NCBI GenBank assembly: GCA_946187345.1
Contig: CAMHQD010000024.1
Span: forward strand, 1 to 34,475
Origin: an uncultured Porphyromonadaceae bacterium
GTDB lineage: Bacteria; Bacteroidota; Bacteroidia; Bacteroidales; Muribaculaceae
DNA: 34,475 nucleotides
Direction: 5' to 3'
This document shows, piece after piece, positions 5,881-14,623 of this stretch. The notes below the pieces were generated by a model. It had not been told where the DNA came from. It searched no databases and saw nothing but the letters and a program-made list of their open reading frames with translations. The position numbers and the translations under genes are program-made. The first letter of the stretch is position 1. Every line of letters starts with the position of its first letter.

Positions 5881-7779
5881 TTATTTTAGAATAGACATTT
5901 CACATCGGCCGCAGTCGAACTCAAGACGATAGCGACGCGTGCCGCGCACCAGTTCCACAGGTGAGCGCAGCGGGTTGTCACCGCGACGGCATCGCCCCAG
6001 TTGACGCAGGATGCAGTAGCGTGTTGTCATCAGCGGCAACGCCTTGCCAACCGCCGTATCATCATAACGCAACTCCGTTGCCGCCACACCGTCGCGCATC
6101 TGTCGTTCCACCGCCGGCGTGATTACCGTCACGCCATGCTCACGATAAACTTGCAGCGCAAGATGGTTAGCCACGTTGTCTGTAGCGGTGAGCGCCGCAG
6201 TCGGGCAAACGGCCCCTGCCCTCTCCACGCCACGCGGTAGGCGTTGCCTGTCAATGAGCCAACGCTCATCGAGAGCCGCTACACCGTCGCGTCGCAGGCG
6301 CGCCAGCACGCTTGCCGGAATAAAAAGGTCGGGCAAGACATCTGCCTGGCGCAATGAATATATCGTATTGCCAAGTTTGGCAAGTTCCGCCCGCTGACGC
6401 TCGCCTTGAGGTGAAGCGGATGCCGAAACCGTAAAGCCGGTGGCGGTGACCTCAACCTCAGTGCCACGCTCATCGCTCAGCGCCAAGTGGGGCACGCCGT
6501 CCGCATCAACACTCAGCCGCGCGTCCACCGCGACGCGGCGCTCGGCAGTGTCTCGGGCGAGCCGGTCGGCCATCTCTTTGTCGTGAGTGCGGTAGAGCGC
6601 CACGCCACGCGGCGGCATGATGTCGCCGCGCGGCACAAACGCGTCGGGCGACAATACCCGGTTGACCCTCACTCCACACTGCGTGCCATCTGCCAACGTG
6701 AACGACAGTCCGTCACCATTGTGCAGCGGCACTGCGGCATCACGCAACACTACACGTCCCGTCGTTGACAGCGCCACGACGCCCACACGCTGGCCAACGG
6801 CCTTTGGCGTCTCAAGCGAAGCCAAATCCAGCGCGACAGGAGCCGGACACGCCTCACGATTAATAAAATAAGAGGTAAAACCACGATTGAACGAGCGCTC
6901 GACATGAGGTGTGAACGCACGCGTCACCTTGCCACTCGAGGCACGTCGAGCCTCGCCGGGATGCGATGCCACATACGTGTCGAGGGCGTCGTTGTAATGC
7001 GCCACAACATTCTTGACATAGGCAACATCCTTGAGCCGTCCCTCAATCTTAAACGAAGTCACTCCGGCTTCAATAAGTTGCGGCAACATTGCGTCCTGCC
7101 GCAAGTCACGCAGTGACAGCAAATGTTTACCCGCCACTACAGTGCGACCGGTGTCAGTCTCCACCAGGTCGTAAGGCAAACGGCACATTTGGGCACACTC
7201 GCCACGGTTGGCGCTGCGCCCGGCGGTCACACAACTCATCACACAGCGACCGCTATAACAAACGCATAGCGCGCCATGAACAAACACCTCCAGCGGCACC
7301 GTCGTGGCGGCACGCACCGCACGTATCTCCTCAAGCGACAACTCACGGGCAAGCACCAACTGCGTGAAGCCAAGCGCTTCGAGCCACGCGGCCTTCTCGG
7401 GGGTGCGGATGTCACACTGAGTGCTCGCGTGCAACGCTATGGGCGGCAAGTCCAACCGCAGCAGCGACAAGTCCTGCACGATAAGCGCATCGACGCCCGC
7501 ATGCCACAAATCTGCTGCCATGCGTTCAACATCTCGCAACTCGTCGTCAAACACAAGAGTATTCACCGTCGCATAGATGCGGGCATCGTAACGGTGGGCC
7601 AAATCACAAGTGGCGGCGATTTCGGCCACCGTCACGCCGGCAGCAGCCCGCGCGCCGTGGTGCGGAGCACCGATATAGACAGCATCGGCGCCATGCAGCA
7701 AAGCCTGACGCGCCACCTCGGCATCACGCGCCGGAGCAAGCAATTCCAGCGGTATCTTCTGTCGATTTGCACTTTTCAT
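5881..7779 (-). CDS. Peptidase U32 family protein (RlhA/TrhP-like)
   Basis: The 632-residue product has an N-terminal U32 domain beginning IPLELLAPARDAEVARQAL, with the U32 signature around 163-183 (EVFVHGALCVCYSGRC) and cysteines C172, C179, C195 and C199 in the region that holds an Fe-S cluster in studied relatives. A long C-terminal part, similar in layout to collagenase-like E. coli RlhA, ends in a Cys-rich tail (YCILRQLGRC... and FDCGRCEM). U32 proteins of this type (RlhA, TrhP) are needed for hydroxylation of 23S rRNA or tRNA, despite the peptidase name. The frame stays open to 8388, but that extension runs antisense to bamD; the ATG at 7779 with a -7 box just upstream is the start. The promoter placement implies a very short or absent 5' UTR. 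Confidence 0.9.
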   Translation of the reverse strand: MKSANRQKIPLELLAPARDAEVARQALLHGADAVYIGAPHHGARAAAGVTVAEIAATCDLAHRYDARIYATVNTLVFDDELRDVERMAADLWHAGVDALIVQDLSLLRLDLPPIALHASTQCDIRTPEKAAWLEALGFTQLVLARELSLEEIRAVRAATTVPLEVFVHGALCVCYSGRCVMSCVTAGRSANRGECAQMCRLPYDLVETDTGRTVVAGKHLLSLRDLRQDAMLPQLIEAGVTSFKIEGRLKDVAYVKNVVAHYNDALDTYVASHPGEARRASSGKVTRAFTPHVERSFNRGFTSYFINREACPAPVALDLASLETPKAVGQRVGVVALSTTGRVVLRDAAVPLHNGDGLSFTLADGTQCGVRVNRVLSPDAFVPRGDIMPPRGVALYRTHDKEMADRLARDTAERRVAVDARLSVDADGVPHLALSDERGTEVEVTATGFTVSASASPQGERQRAELAKLGNTIYSLRQADVLPDLFIPASVLARLRRDGVAALDERWLIDRQRLPRGVERAGAVCPTAALTATDNVANHLALQVYREHGVTVITPAVERQMRDGVAATELRYDDTAVGKALPLMTTRYCILRQLGRCRRGDNPLRSPVELVRGTRRYRLEFDCGRCEMSILK

Positions 7780-7783
7780 GTTG

Positions 7784-7791
7784 CAAAGATA
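7784..7791 (-). promoter_or_regulatory. -7 box for the U32 gene
   Basis: On the minus strand this reads TATCTTTG and ends 4 nt before the ATG at 7779. No TTG lies at 19-21 nt. If used, transcription would start almost at the start codon. It is back-to-back with the bamD promoter. Confidence 0.5.
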
Positions 7792-7800
7792 GCAATTTTT

Positions 7801-7831
7801 TTGGCAAATACAGGAAAAGTTAGTAATTTTG
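7801..7831 (+). promoter_or_regulatory. bamD promoter (TTG-N20-TAATTTTG)
   Basis: TTG at 7801-7803, a 20-nt spacer and TAATTTTG at 7824-7831 match the Bacteroidetes housekeeping promoter. The transcript would start near 7838, which rules out the upstream TTG codon at 7840 as translation start and supports the ATG at 7870. Confidence 0.75.
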
Positions 7832-7869
7832 CAGGCTAATTGTGCAACAATAGTAACTCCAACAGCGGC

Positions 7870-8679
7870 ATGAACAAGGTAATGCGATACATATTGATGC
7901 TGGCGGTGGCCATATCGGCCGCCTCTTGTGGCGAATATAACAAGGTGCTCAAGAGCAGCGACCTTAACTACCGCTATGAGTATGCCAAAAAAGCCTACGC
8001 CAACAAAAAGTATGCCCAAGCATACACCATTTTGCAAGACTTGGTAACCATCTTCAAGGGCACCGACAAGGCCGAGGAATCGCTCTTCCTGCTCGCTATG
8101 AGTTACTACGAGAACCACGACTATGTCAATAGCGGCGCCTACTTCCGCAACTATTATCAGCACTATCCGCGAGGCCAGTATGCCGAACTTGCCCGCTATT
8201 ACTGCGGATATGGTTACTACCTTGACTCGCCAGACCCCCAACTTGACCAAAGCGAGACACGCAAGGCAATTGAGGAGTTGCAGGCATTCCTCGATTATTT
8301 CCCCCTCAGTGACAAAGTGCCGGTGGCGCAAAACGCCATCTTTGAGTTGCAAGACAAACTTGTGCTCAAGGAACTTGAGAATGCCCAACTCTATTACAAC
8401 CTCGGCAATTACATGGGCAACAACTATGAGAGCGCGGTCATCACCGCCAAAAATGCCATCAAGGACTATCCCTACTCCAAATACAAGGAGCAGTTAGAGT
8501 TGCTCATCCTCAAAGCGCGTTTCCAGGAAGCACGCCTGAGCGTTGATGAGAAGATGACCGAGCGCTACCGCATCGTCATTGACGAGTACTACGCCTTCAT
8601 CAACGACTACCCCGACAGTCCCAACCGTCAAGAGGCCGACAACATCTTCAAGATTGCCCAGGCCCACGTGGGGAAGTAG
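7870..8679 (+). CDS. bamD: Outer membrane assembly lipoprotein BamD
   Basis: BamD is the essential TPR lipoprotein partner of BamA in the beta-barrel assembly machine, at the periplasmic face of the outer membrane. The 269 residues start with a lipoprotein signal (MNKVMRYILMLAVAISAASC, lipidated Cys20), followed by helical TPR-like repeats: 'YEYAKKAYANKKYAQAYTILQDL', about 32-54, then SLFLLAMSYYENHDYVNSGAYF and further pairs to the end, including 'AIEELQAFLDYFP'. Length and order match Bacteroidetes BamD. The frame can start at a TTG at 7840, but the promoter and the signal peptide favour 7870. It is followed after 61 nt by rpoZ, an arrangement common in this phylum. Confidence 0.93.
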   Translation: MNKVMRYILMLAVAISAASCGEYNKVLKSSDLNYRYEYAKKAYANKKYAQAYTILQDLVTIFKGTDKAEESLFLLAMSYYENHDYVNSGAYFRNYYQHYPRGQYAELARYYCGYGYYLDSPDPQLDQSETRKAIEELQAFLDYFPLSDKVPVAQNAIFELQDKLVLKELENAQLYYNLGNYMGNNYESAVITAKNAIKDYPYSKYKEQLELLILKARFQEARLSVDEKMTERYRIVIDEYYAFINDYPDSPNRQEADNIFKIAQAHVGK

Positions 8680-8740
8680 TTTCATTTTATTAAACTTTAA
8701 TTGTTATAGAATTAACAATCAGTAATATATAGATTATATA

Positions 8741-9073
8741 ATGGACTATAAAAAGACCAACGCCCCGTTAAACACCACCGTCCACGACCTCGTGGCCATG
8801 GCCGAGCAAACGGGCAACATCTACGAGACCGTGGCCATCATCAGCCAGCGCGCCAACAGCATTGCCGCCGAAATCAAGCACGACCTCGAGAGCAAACTCC
8901 AAGAGTTTGCCTCGCTCACCGACAATCTCGAGGAAATCTCTGAGAACCGCGAGCAAATCGAAATCTCACGTTACTACGAGAAACTCCCCAAGCCCACGCT
9001 CATCGCCACACAGGAGTATGAGGACGGCCTGCTCGCTTTCCGCAACCCCACCCGCGAACGCGACGACATGTAA
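8741..9073 (+). CDS. rpoZ: RNA polymerase omega subunit (Bacteroidetes Rpb6-like form)
   Basis: The small RNA polymerase subunit that helps fold and hold beta-prime. The 110-residue protein is nearly collinear with Bacteroidetes omega/Rpb6-type proteins: the start MDYKKTNAPLNTT, the core ETVAIISQRANSIAAEIK (about 32-49), the helix LQEFASLTDNLEE and the conserved end EQIEISRYYEKLPKPTLIA. It lies downstream of bamD in the same transcription unit, with an AT-rich 61-nt gap, and is followed by a very strong terminator at 9111-9152. The start ATG is unambiguous. Confidence 0.93.
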   Translation: MDYKKTNAPLNTTVHDLVAMAEQTGNIYETVAIISQRANSIAAEIKHDLESKLQEFASLTDNLEEISENREQIEISRYYEKLPKPTLIATQEYEDGLLAFRNPTRERDDM

Positions 9074-9110
9074 TTCCCTTCCGCCGCTTTACAACGGCGA
9101 CTGAAGACAC

Positions 9111-9152
9111 AGCGTCCCCGCAAGTCATTGTCAAGTGACTTGCGGGGACGCT
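9111..9152 (+). terminator. Intrinsic terminator after bamD-rpoZ
   Basis: A perfect 17-bp stem: AGCGTCCCCGCAAGTCA at 9111-9127 and its complement at 9136-9152, with an 8-nt loop and then TTATC. It closes the bamD-rpoZ unit and also lies between convergent genes. Confidence 0.85.
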
Positions 9153-9177
9153 TTATCTCACGCCGGCAACAAACGCG

Positions 9178-9885
9178 TCAGCGGCGCGTGAAGTCAAGGC
9201 CGTTCCAGCGCAAGGTGATGGAGGCCGGGTGCTCGTCTTCGGTCTTCTCGGTGAGAACGATGTCCTTACCCTGACGCGGCAGTTGGATATTGTATCGCTT
9301 GAAATCGATGTCGCGGCCGATAATCTGCTTTGGCGTCTTTGGCAACCACATCACCTCGCCTTTCTCGAGTTTGAAGAACATGAGGTCGTTGACGCAGATT
9401 GTAGGTTCCTCATCGTCCTCAACTGGTTGGTTCTCCCACGCCTCGCGGTTGCCTTCCCACTTATACTCGTCGCCTTGCAAAGCGACAGCGATGAGTATGT
9501 CGCCGTCGGTGCGGCGCCAGTAGCACATCTGCAGCGAGCAGGTGAGTTCGGTGAGCAACTCGCCGCTGACATAACCTCGACGCTCGTCCAGCACATAGTT
9601 GCCGAGGCGGTCCGTTTGCTCCACACCCAGCATGACGGCGACAATGCTGTTGGTGAGGTCGTGTGGATAGGCTTGCGCGAAACTGAGCAGCAGCATCTTG
9701 ATGTTGACAGTCTCGCCCACCGAGAAGAAGTGGAGGTCGTGCCACTCACGCTCAATCTGGTAAAATGAGAGTTCGCGGTCGGCGAATTTCACCTCGTCAA
9801 TGTTGAGGTCTTGGACCTCGTTGGCGCCCGCTGCCGTCATGGCCAGCGCCGACACCAGTAACATGAGAAATCGTTTCATATCCAT
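9178..9885 (-). CDS. Secreted protein of unknown function
   Basis: The 235-residue product has a clear Sec signal peptide (DMKRFLMLLVSALAMTAAGA; the second Met, at residue 3, is an equally good start) and then a soluble alpha/beta-looking domain. Visible features are a possible Cys pair within 'LTCSLQMCYWRR' (about 115-126), several Trp residues and a DDEE acidic patch near 158. I recognise no family. It is the second gene after a 49-codon reading frame and shares its promoter at 10087-10117. The protein is expected in the periplasm, since no lipobox or membrane segment follows the signal. Possibly a lineage-specific periplasmic protein. Confidence 0.75.
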   Translation of the reverse strand: MDMKRFLMLLVSALAMTAAGANEVQDLNIDEVKFADRELSFYQIEREWHDLHFFSVGETVNIKMLLLSFAQAYPHDLTNSIVAVMLGVEQTDRLGNYVLDERRGYVSGELLTELTCSLQMCYWRRTDGDILIAVALQGDEYKWEGNREAWENQPVEDDEEPTICVNDLMFFKLEKGEVMWLPKTPKQIIGRDIDFKRYNIQLPRQGKDIVLTEKTEDEHPASITLRWNGLDFTRR

Positions 9886-9906
9886 CGAATTAAAAGAAAG
9901 ACTACC

Positions 9907-10056
9907 CTAAATAGAATCTTTGGTCATGAGAGTGGGGTCGGCTTGTTTCGCTTGAGAGATGACGCGTTTTAGAGCACTACTGCTGCCCTCGTCATGGGAA
10001 AGTTCAGCCAGCGCGGTGAATAATTCCTCGTTAAGTTGGAGTTCGGTTGCTGACAT
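9907..10056 (-). CDS. Small protein of unknown function (49 aa)
   Basis: The sequence begins MSATELQLNEELFTALAEL, is strongly helical and acidic in its first half, then contains SSSALKRVISQAKQ and a polar tail. The frame extends 11 codons upstream, but the promoter at 10087-10117 would start transcription around 10080, so the ATG at 10056 is the likely start. It lies 21 nt upstream of the secreted-protein gene, in the same unit. The size and helical content recall small antitoxin-like or regulatory helix proteins, but no toxin-like partner is visible and I do not assign a function. Confidence 0.6.
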   Translation of the reverse strand: MSATELQLNEELFTALAELSHDEGSSSALKRVISQAKQADPTLMTKDSI

Positions 10057-10086
10057 AGTTTTAATGGGTGTTTGGCTTGTGGATTG

Positions 10087-10117
10087 CAAAGATAAGTAAT
10101 TGGCTTGATATTGGCAA
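10087..10117 (-). promoter_or_regulatory. Promoter of the small-protein/secreted-protein unit
   Basis: On the minus strand: TTG (10117-10115), a 20-nt spacer, TATCTTTG (10094-10087). An exact match to the Bacteroidetes consensus spacing. The leader would be about 25 nt. Confidence 0.75.
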
Positions 10118-10221
10118 GAGAGAGGGGTGTTTTTTTGTGTAGAAGTGTGAAAAAAGAGGGGCGATAGTGTTAAAATTGTTTTTTAGTGGCTATTGCGGTG
10201 GGAAATGTCGGAAATTGTGTG

Positions 10222-10229
10222 TAAATTTG
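10222..10229 (+). promoter_or_regulatory. -7 box for ilvE
   Basis: TAAATTTG lies 34 nt before the ATG at 10264. No TTG sits at the standard distance (the nearest is 26 nt upstream). The implied transcript start, near 10236, excludes the in-frame TTG codon at 10234 as translation start. Confidence 0.6.
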
Positions 10230-10263
10230 CAGGTTGAATATTGGTCTATTAACAATTGACGGC

Positions 10264-11301
10264 ATGGACAACAATAATAACATAGACTGGGCTCACCTGC
10301 CTTTTGGTTACGTCAAGACGGACTACAACGTCCGCTGCACTTATCGTGACGGCAAGTGGGGCGAGATTGAAGTAAGTGACAGTGAGACGATTGACCTGCA
10401 CATGGCGGCCACTTGTCTGCATTATGGCCAAGAGATTTTCGAGGGTCAGAAGGCCTTCCGTGGTGTTGACGGCAAGGTGCGCTTGTTCCGCATCGAGGAG
10501 AACGCCCGCCGCCTGCGCGCATCTGCAACCGGCCTCGCGATGGCTCCGGTTCCCGAGGAGTTATTCGTGAAGATGGCTCGTATGGTGGTGAAACTCAACG
10601 AGCGTTTCATCCCGCCTTACGGCACCGGCAGTTCGCTTTATATCCGTCCTATCGAGATTGGCATCACGCCTCGCGTTGGAGTGCGCCCTGCCGACGAATA
10701 TCTGTTCGTGATGTTTGTCACCCCGGTCGGCCCATATTTCAAGGACGGTTTCAAGCCCACCAAGGTTGCCATCTACCGCGAGTATGACCGTGCGGCGCCG
10801 TGTGGCACCGGCCGGTGGAAGGTTGGCGGCAACTATGCCGGCGGCCTTGTGGCCACCGAGCGCGCCAAGGCGTTGGGATACTCGGCGGTGCTCTTCCTTG
10901 ACCCCAAGCACAAGCAGTACCTTGACGAGTGTGGCCCGGCAAACTTCTTCGCCATCAAAGACGGCGTCTACATCACGCCAAAGAGCGACAGCATCTTGCC
11001 GTCGATTACCAACGACAGCCTGCAGCAACTGGCTCGCGATATGGGTTTGCAAGTGGAGTGCCGTCCCATCCCGCTTGAGGAGTTGGAGCAGGTGCAGGAG
11101 GCCGCCGAGTGTGGCACGGCCGCCGTCGCGGCGCCAATCAGCGAGGTCGATGACATGGACACCGGCAAGCGGTATGTGATTGCGGCCGACGGCCAGCCCG
11201 GCCCTGTGACCACCGAACTTTACCACCGCCTGCAAGCCATCCAGCGCGGCGAGACGGAGGATATTCACAACTGGACCACTATCGTTGATGAGTGTGATTA
11301 A
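10264..11301 (+). CDS. ilvE: Branched-chain amino acid aminotransferase
   Basis: A PLP-dependent fold-type IV transaminase that interconverts Leu, Ile and Val with their 2-keto acids, using glutamate/2-oxoglutarate. The 345 residues are collinear with class 2 BCATs: HYGQEIFEGQKAFR (53-66), RIEENARRL (76-84), the phosphate/carboxylate-binding RPIEIGITPRVGV (128-140), and the Schiff-base lysine K186 in RWKVGGNYAGG. Residues ECGPANFF and ECGTAAV follow in the usual places. It begins a plus-strand run; the next gene overlaps its 3' end by 14 nt, indicating translational coupling with the HD hydrolase. Confidence 0.94.
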   Translation: MDNNNNIDWAHLPFGYVKTDYNVRCTYRDGKWGEIEVSDSETIDLHMAATCLHYGQEIFEGQKAFRGVDGKVRLFRIEENARRLRASATGLAMAPVPEELFVKMARMVVKLNERFIPPYGTGSSLYIRPIEIGITPRVGVRPADEYLFVMFVTPVGPYFKDGFKPTKVAIYREYDRAAPCGTGRWKVGGNYAGGLVATERAKALGYSAVLFLDPKHKQYLDECGPANFFAIKDGVYITPKSDSILPSITNDSLQQLARDMGLQVECRPIPLEELEQVQEAAECGTAAVAAPISEVDDMDTGKRYVIAADGQPGPVTTELYHRLQAIQRGETEDIHNWTTIVDECD

Positions 11302-11875
11302 CAGCATTGAGATTATAGAGAAATACTATACGCCAGGCACACCGCTATTCACGGTGCTTGTCGAGCATAGCCGTCAGGTGGCCGACTTGGCGGTGACCAT
11401 CGCGCACAACCTGGCGGCGCGTGGCGAGGCTGTTGACGTGGCCTTTGTGGGTCGCGCGGCGATGCTTCATGATATCGGCATCGTGAAGGTTGACGCGCCG
11501 TCAATCCACTGCACGGGCAGCGAACCGTATATCTGCCATGGCGTACTCGGCCGGCAGATGCTCGACGAACTCGGGTTGCATGACTACGCGCTGGTGTGTG
11601 AGCGCCACACGGGCGCCGGCATCACCGTTGCCGACATCGATGCACAACAACTGCCATTGCCGCGGCGCGACATGGTGCCCGTGAGCGTGGAGGAGCAAAT
11701 CGTGTGCTACGCCGACAAGTTCTACAGCAAGACCCACGTTGGCGCGCCTCCACGCGATGTCGCGACGGCCCGAGGCAAACTGGAGCGCTTCGGCGAGGCG
11801 ACCCTGGCGCGCTTTGACGCGATGCACGCGCGCTTTGGCGCCGCCGCGGCGAGTATTATAGCAGGTAGCATGTAG
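11288..11875 (+). CDS. HD-domain phosphohydrolase
   Basis: The 195-residue protein is a compact HD domain: H28 in VEHSRQVADLA, H61-D62 in GRAAMLHDIGIVK, and a downstream region with 'ERHTGAGIT' and YADKFYSK supplying further metal ligands. Members hydrolyse nucleotides or phosphate esters with a divalent metal, and this small Bacteroidetes type is usually annotated only as an HD-domain or phosphohydrolase protein. The ATG at 11288 lies inside the ilvE 3' end (14-nt overlap; a TTG codon one position earlier is less likely). It is followed after 43 nt by lptD. The substrate is unknown. Confidence 0.88.
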   Translation: MSVINSIEIIEKYYTPGTPLFTVLVEHSRQVADLAVTIAHNLAARGEAVDVAFVGRAAMLHDIGIVKVDAPSIHCTGSEPYICHGVLGRQMLDELGLHDYALVCERHTGAGITVADIDAQQLPLPRRDMVPVSVEEQIVCYADKFYSKTHVGAPPRDVATARGKLERFGEATLARFDAMHARFGAAAASIIAGSM

Positions 11876-11918
11876 CACGTGGCATATTGTTTTTAGGTTA
11901 TACATTGTAACTATTAGA

Positions 11919-14609
11919 GTGAAGTCCACCCCCCGTTACATACTGCTGCTGTTCGCGCTGACGGCGTTGAGTCTGTTGTGGCCATCGCCCGGTGAGGCGC
12001 AGAGCCTGCAGTTGCCGCGCCACGATGCTGTTGCCGACAGTCTTGCCGATAGCATCGCTATGGCCGACACGCCGCGCGTGGACAGTATGGCGGCTCCGCC
12101 GGCCCGTCGCGAGCGTTTCGTCAAGCGGCAGGTGGACTTGGACAACGCGGTGGCATTCTCGGCCAGCGACTCTATTGTGCTCTACGGAAAGAGCCTCGCG
12201 CGTATGTTTGGCGACGGCAAAATCAAGTATGGCGATATTGACCTGAGCGCCGAGCGCATCACCATGAATATGGACAGCAGCCAGGTCCATGCCGTGGGTG
12301 TGCTCGACAGCATCGGCGAGCCCACAGGCACTCCGGTGTTCAAGGACGGCAGCGGCGAGTATAAGTCTCAGCGCATGAGTTATAACTTCAAGAGCAAAAA
12401 GGGCTATATCACAGGCATTGTGACCGAGCAGGGCGAGGGTTACCTCACCGGCGGCGTGACCAAAAAAATGGAGGACGACCAATATTACATCAAAGATGGC
12501 CGTTATACCACGTGTGACAACCACGAGCATCCTCACTTCTACTTCCAACTCACCAAGGCCAAGGTGCGGCCAAAGAAAAACGTGGTCACCGGCCCTGCCT
12601 ACATGGTGCTGGAAGACCTGCCGCTACCGCTTGCGGTGCCGTTTGGTTACTTCCCCTTCTCCGAAAAATACCAGAGCGGCATCTTGATGCCAACGGTGGG
12701 CGAAGATTATAACCGCGGTTTCTACCTGCGCAACGGTGGCTATTACTTCGCCCTGGGCCAGTATGCCGACCTCGCGCTGACCGGCGAGATTTACACCCGT
12801 GGCTCGTGGGGCGTGTCGGCGCAGAGTAGTTACGTGAAGCGGTATAAGTTCCGCGGCAATCTGAGCGTGCATTACCTGACGACCATCAACGGCGACAAGG
12901 GAGACCCCGACTACCAGAAGATGCACAACTTCCAAGTCACGTGGAGCCACAGCCAGGACAGCAAGGCCAACCCACGGATGTCCTTCAGCGCCAGCGTGAA
13001 CTTCGCCACCAGCGGCTATTCCCGCAACAACCTCGACACTTACTACACCAACGCCTTTACCGAGAACACCAAGAGCAGCACCGTTAATTTCGGCTATAAA
13101 CTCAGCAGCAAGTGGAGCCTGAACACCACGGCGAATATCACGCAGCGCACGTCGGACTCGACGCTCAACGTGTCGTTCCCCAACATCACGCTCACCATGG
13201 CCCAGACGGCGCCGTTCAAGCGCAAGCAAGCCGTTGGCGACGAGCGGTGGTATGAGAAAATCAAGATCAGTTACACCGGTCGTTTCCAGAACTCGCTGAC
13301 GGCCAAGCAAAACGAGTTTTTCAAGAAGAGCCTCGTCAAGGATTGGCGCAACGGCATGAGCCACACGGTGCCCATCAACGCGACCTTCAACGTGTTCAAG
13401 TATCTCAACATCACGCCGGGCATCACGCTCAACGACCGTATGTACACCAGCAAAATCCGGCGGCAGTGGGACCCGAACAAAAGCGCTGAGGTGCAAGACA
13501 CGACATATAACTTTTACAACATCTTTGACTTCAACTTCAACGTGTCGATGAGCACCAAAATCTATGGTTTCTTCCGTCCGTTGAAGTTCATGGGCGACAA
13601 GTTGCAGATGGTGCGCCATGTGATTACCCCCACAATCTCGTTCTCGGCGGCACCTGACTTCAGTTCTCCCTTCTGGGGCTACTGGGGCACGTACACCTAC
13701 ACCGACGCCAATGGTGTGGAGCGGCGCCGCAAGTATAACTACTTCTCCCACGGCATCATGGGCTCGGTGGGTCAGGGGCGCTCCGGCATCCTCAATATTT
13801 CTATCGCGAATAATCTTGAGGCGAAAGTACGCAGCGATGCCGATAGCACCGGTTACAAAAAAATCTCGATTATCGAGAACCTCACCTTGCAGCAGAGTTA
13901 TAACTTCGCGGCCGACTCATTGCGGTGGTCAAACCTCAACACTTCGTTGATGCTACGCCTCACCAAAGGCTTCAACCTCAACATCAGCGCCACGTGGGAT
14001 GTCTATAAGTACGAACTCAACGAGGCCGGCAATCCGGTGCGCGTCAACAAGTTGCGCTTGACGCATGGAGGCGGTTGGGGTCGATTGTCAAGTGCAGGAA
14101 CATCGTTCAGTTACACATTCAACAACGACACGTTCAAGCGCAAGAACCGCAATAAGCGCACTACGCGCCCGGGAGAGGACACGTCTCAGTCCCAACCGTC
14201 GTCACCGGAGGATAATTCCACCAAACTTGTCGGCGGCTATCAAAAGTGGGAGGTGCCGTGGAGCCTGACCTTCAACTACTCGGTGAACTATGGCTACGGC
14301 AGTTTCGATAAAGAGAAAATGGAGTATAAGGGCCGATGGACCCACAACTTGAGTTTTAACGGCAGCATCCAACCCACAAAAAATTGGCGTATCTCTTTCT
14401 CGGCGAGTTATGACTTTGACAACCACAAGATTGCATACATGAACTGTAACATCTCGCGCCAGATGCACTGCTTCGAGATGAGCGCGAGTTTTGTGCCTGT
14501 GGGCCCCTACAAGAGTTATAACTTCCACATTGCCGTCAAGAGTTCAATCTTGCAGGATGTCAAGTACGACAAGCGCTCTAGTTACAGCAATGGCGTGAAG
14601 TGGTACTAA
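11919..14609 (+). CDS. lptD: LPS-assembly protein LptD-like outer membrane protein
   Basis: LptD with its plug LptE places lipopolysaccharide in the outer leaflet. The 896 residues show a signal peptide ending GEAQ (about 1-28), an N-terminal OstA/LptA-like beta-jellyroll region (about 70-200, with 'YGDIDLSAERITMNMDSSQVHAVG'-type strands, residues about 108-131), then FGYFPFSEKYQSGILMPTVGED (around 245-266), a hallmark of LptD in Bacteroidetes, and a long beta-barrel to the C-terminus with alternating aromatic strands. A low-complexity charged and Ser/Pro stretch (about 742-765) is probably an extracellular loop. The start is GTG at 11919. It is longer than E. coli LptD (784 aa), as is usual in this phylum. 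Confidence 0.9.
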   Translation: MKSTPRYILLLFALTALSLLWPSPGEAQSLQLPRHDAVADSLADSIAMADTPRVDSMAAPPARRERFVKRQVDLDNAVAFSASDSIVLYGKSLARMFGDGKIKYGDIDLSAERITMNMDSSQVHAVGVLDSIGEPTGTPVFKDGSGEYKSQRMSYNFKSKKGYITGIVTEQGEGYLTGGVTKKMEDDQYYIKDGRYTTCDNHEHPHFYFQLTKAKVRPKKNVVTGPAYMVLEDLPLPLAVPFGYFPFSEKYQSGILMPTVGEDYNRGFYLRNGGYYFALGQYADLALTGEIYTRGSWGVSAQSSYVKRYKFRGNLSVHYLTTINGDKGDPDYQKMHNFQVTWSHSQDSKANPRMSFSASVNFATSGYSRNNLDTYYTNAFTENTKSSTVNFGYKLSSKWSLNTTANITQRTSDSTLNVSFPNITLTMAQTAPFKRKQAVGDERWYEKIKISYTGRFQNSLTAKQNEFFKKSLVKDWRNGMSHTVPINATFNVFKYLNITPGITLNDRMYTSKIRRQWDPNKSAEVQDTTYNFYNIFDFNFNVSMSTKIYGFFRPLKFMGDKLQMVRHVITPTISFSAAPDFSSPFWGYWGTYTYTDANGVERRRKYNYFSHGIMGSVGQGRSGILNISIANNLEAKVRSDADSTGYKKISIIENLTLQQSYNFAADSLRWSNLNTSLMLRLTKGFNLNISATWDVYKYELNEAGNPVRVNKLRLTHGGGWGRLSSAGTSFSYTFNNDTFKRKNRNKRTTRPGEDTSQSQPSSPEDNSTKLVGGYQKWEVPWSLTFNYSVNYGYGSFDKEKMEYKGRWTHNLSFNGSIQPTKNWRISFSASYDFDNHKIAYMNCNISRQMHCFEMSASFVPVGPYKSYNFHIAVKSSILQDVKYDKRSSYSNGVKWY

Positions 14610-14623
14610 GATAAAAGTGTCAG

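Noticed and set aside
7780-8388. In-frame N-terminal extension of the U32 gene
   Set aside because: It runs antisense to bamD, and the ATG at 7779 with a promoter box just upstream gives the normal U32 start.
12624-13751. A 375-codon minus-strand frame
   Set aside because: It is the antisense shadow of lptD, with no start context and a typical antisense composition.
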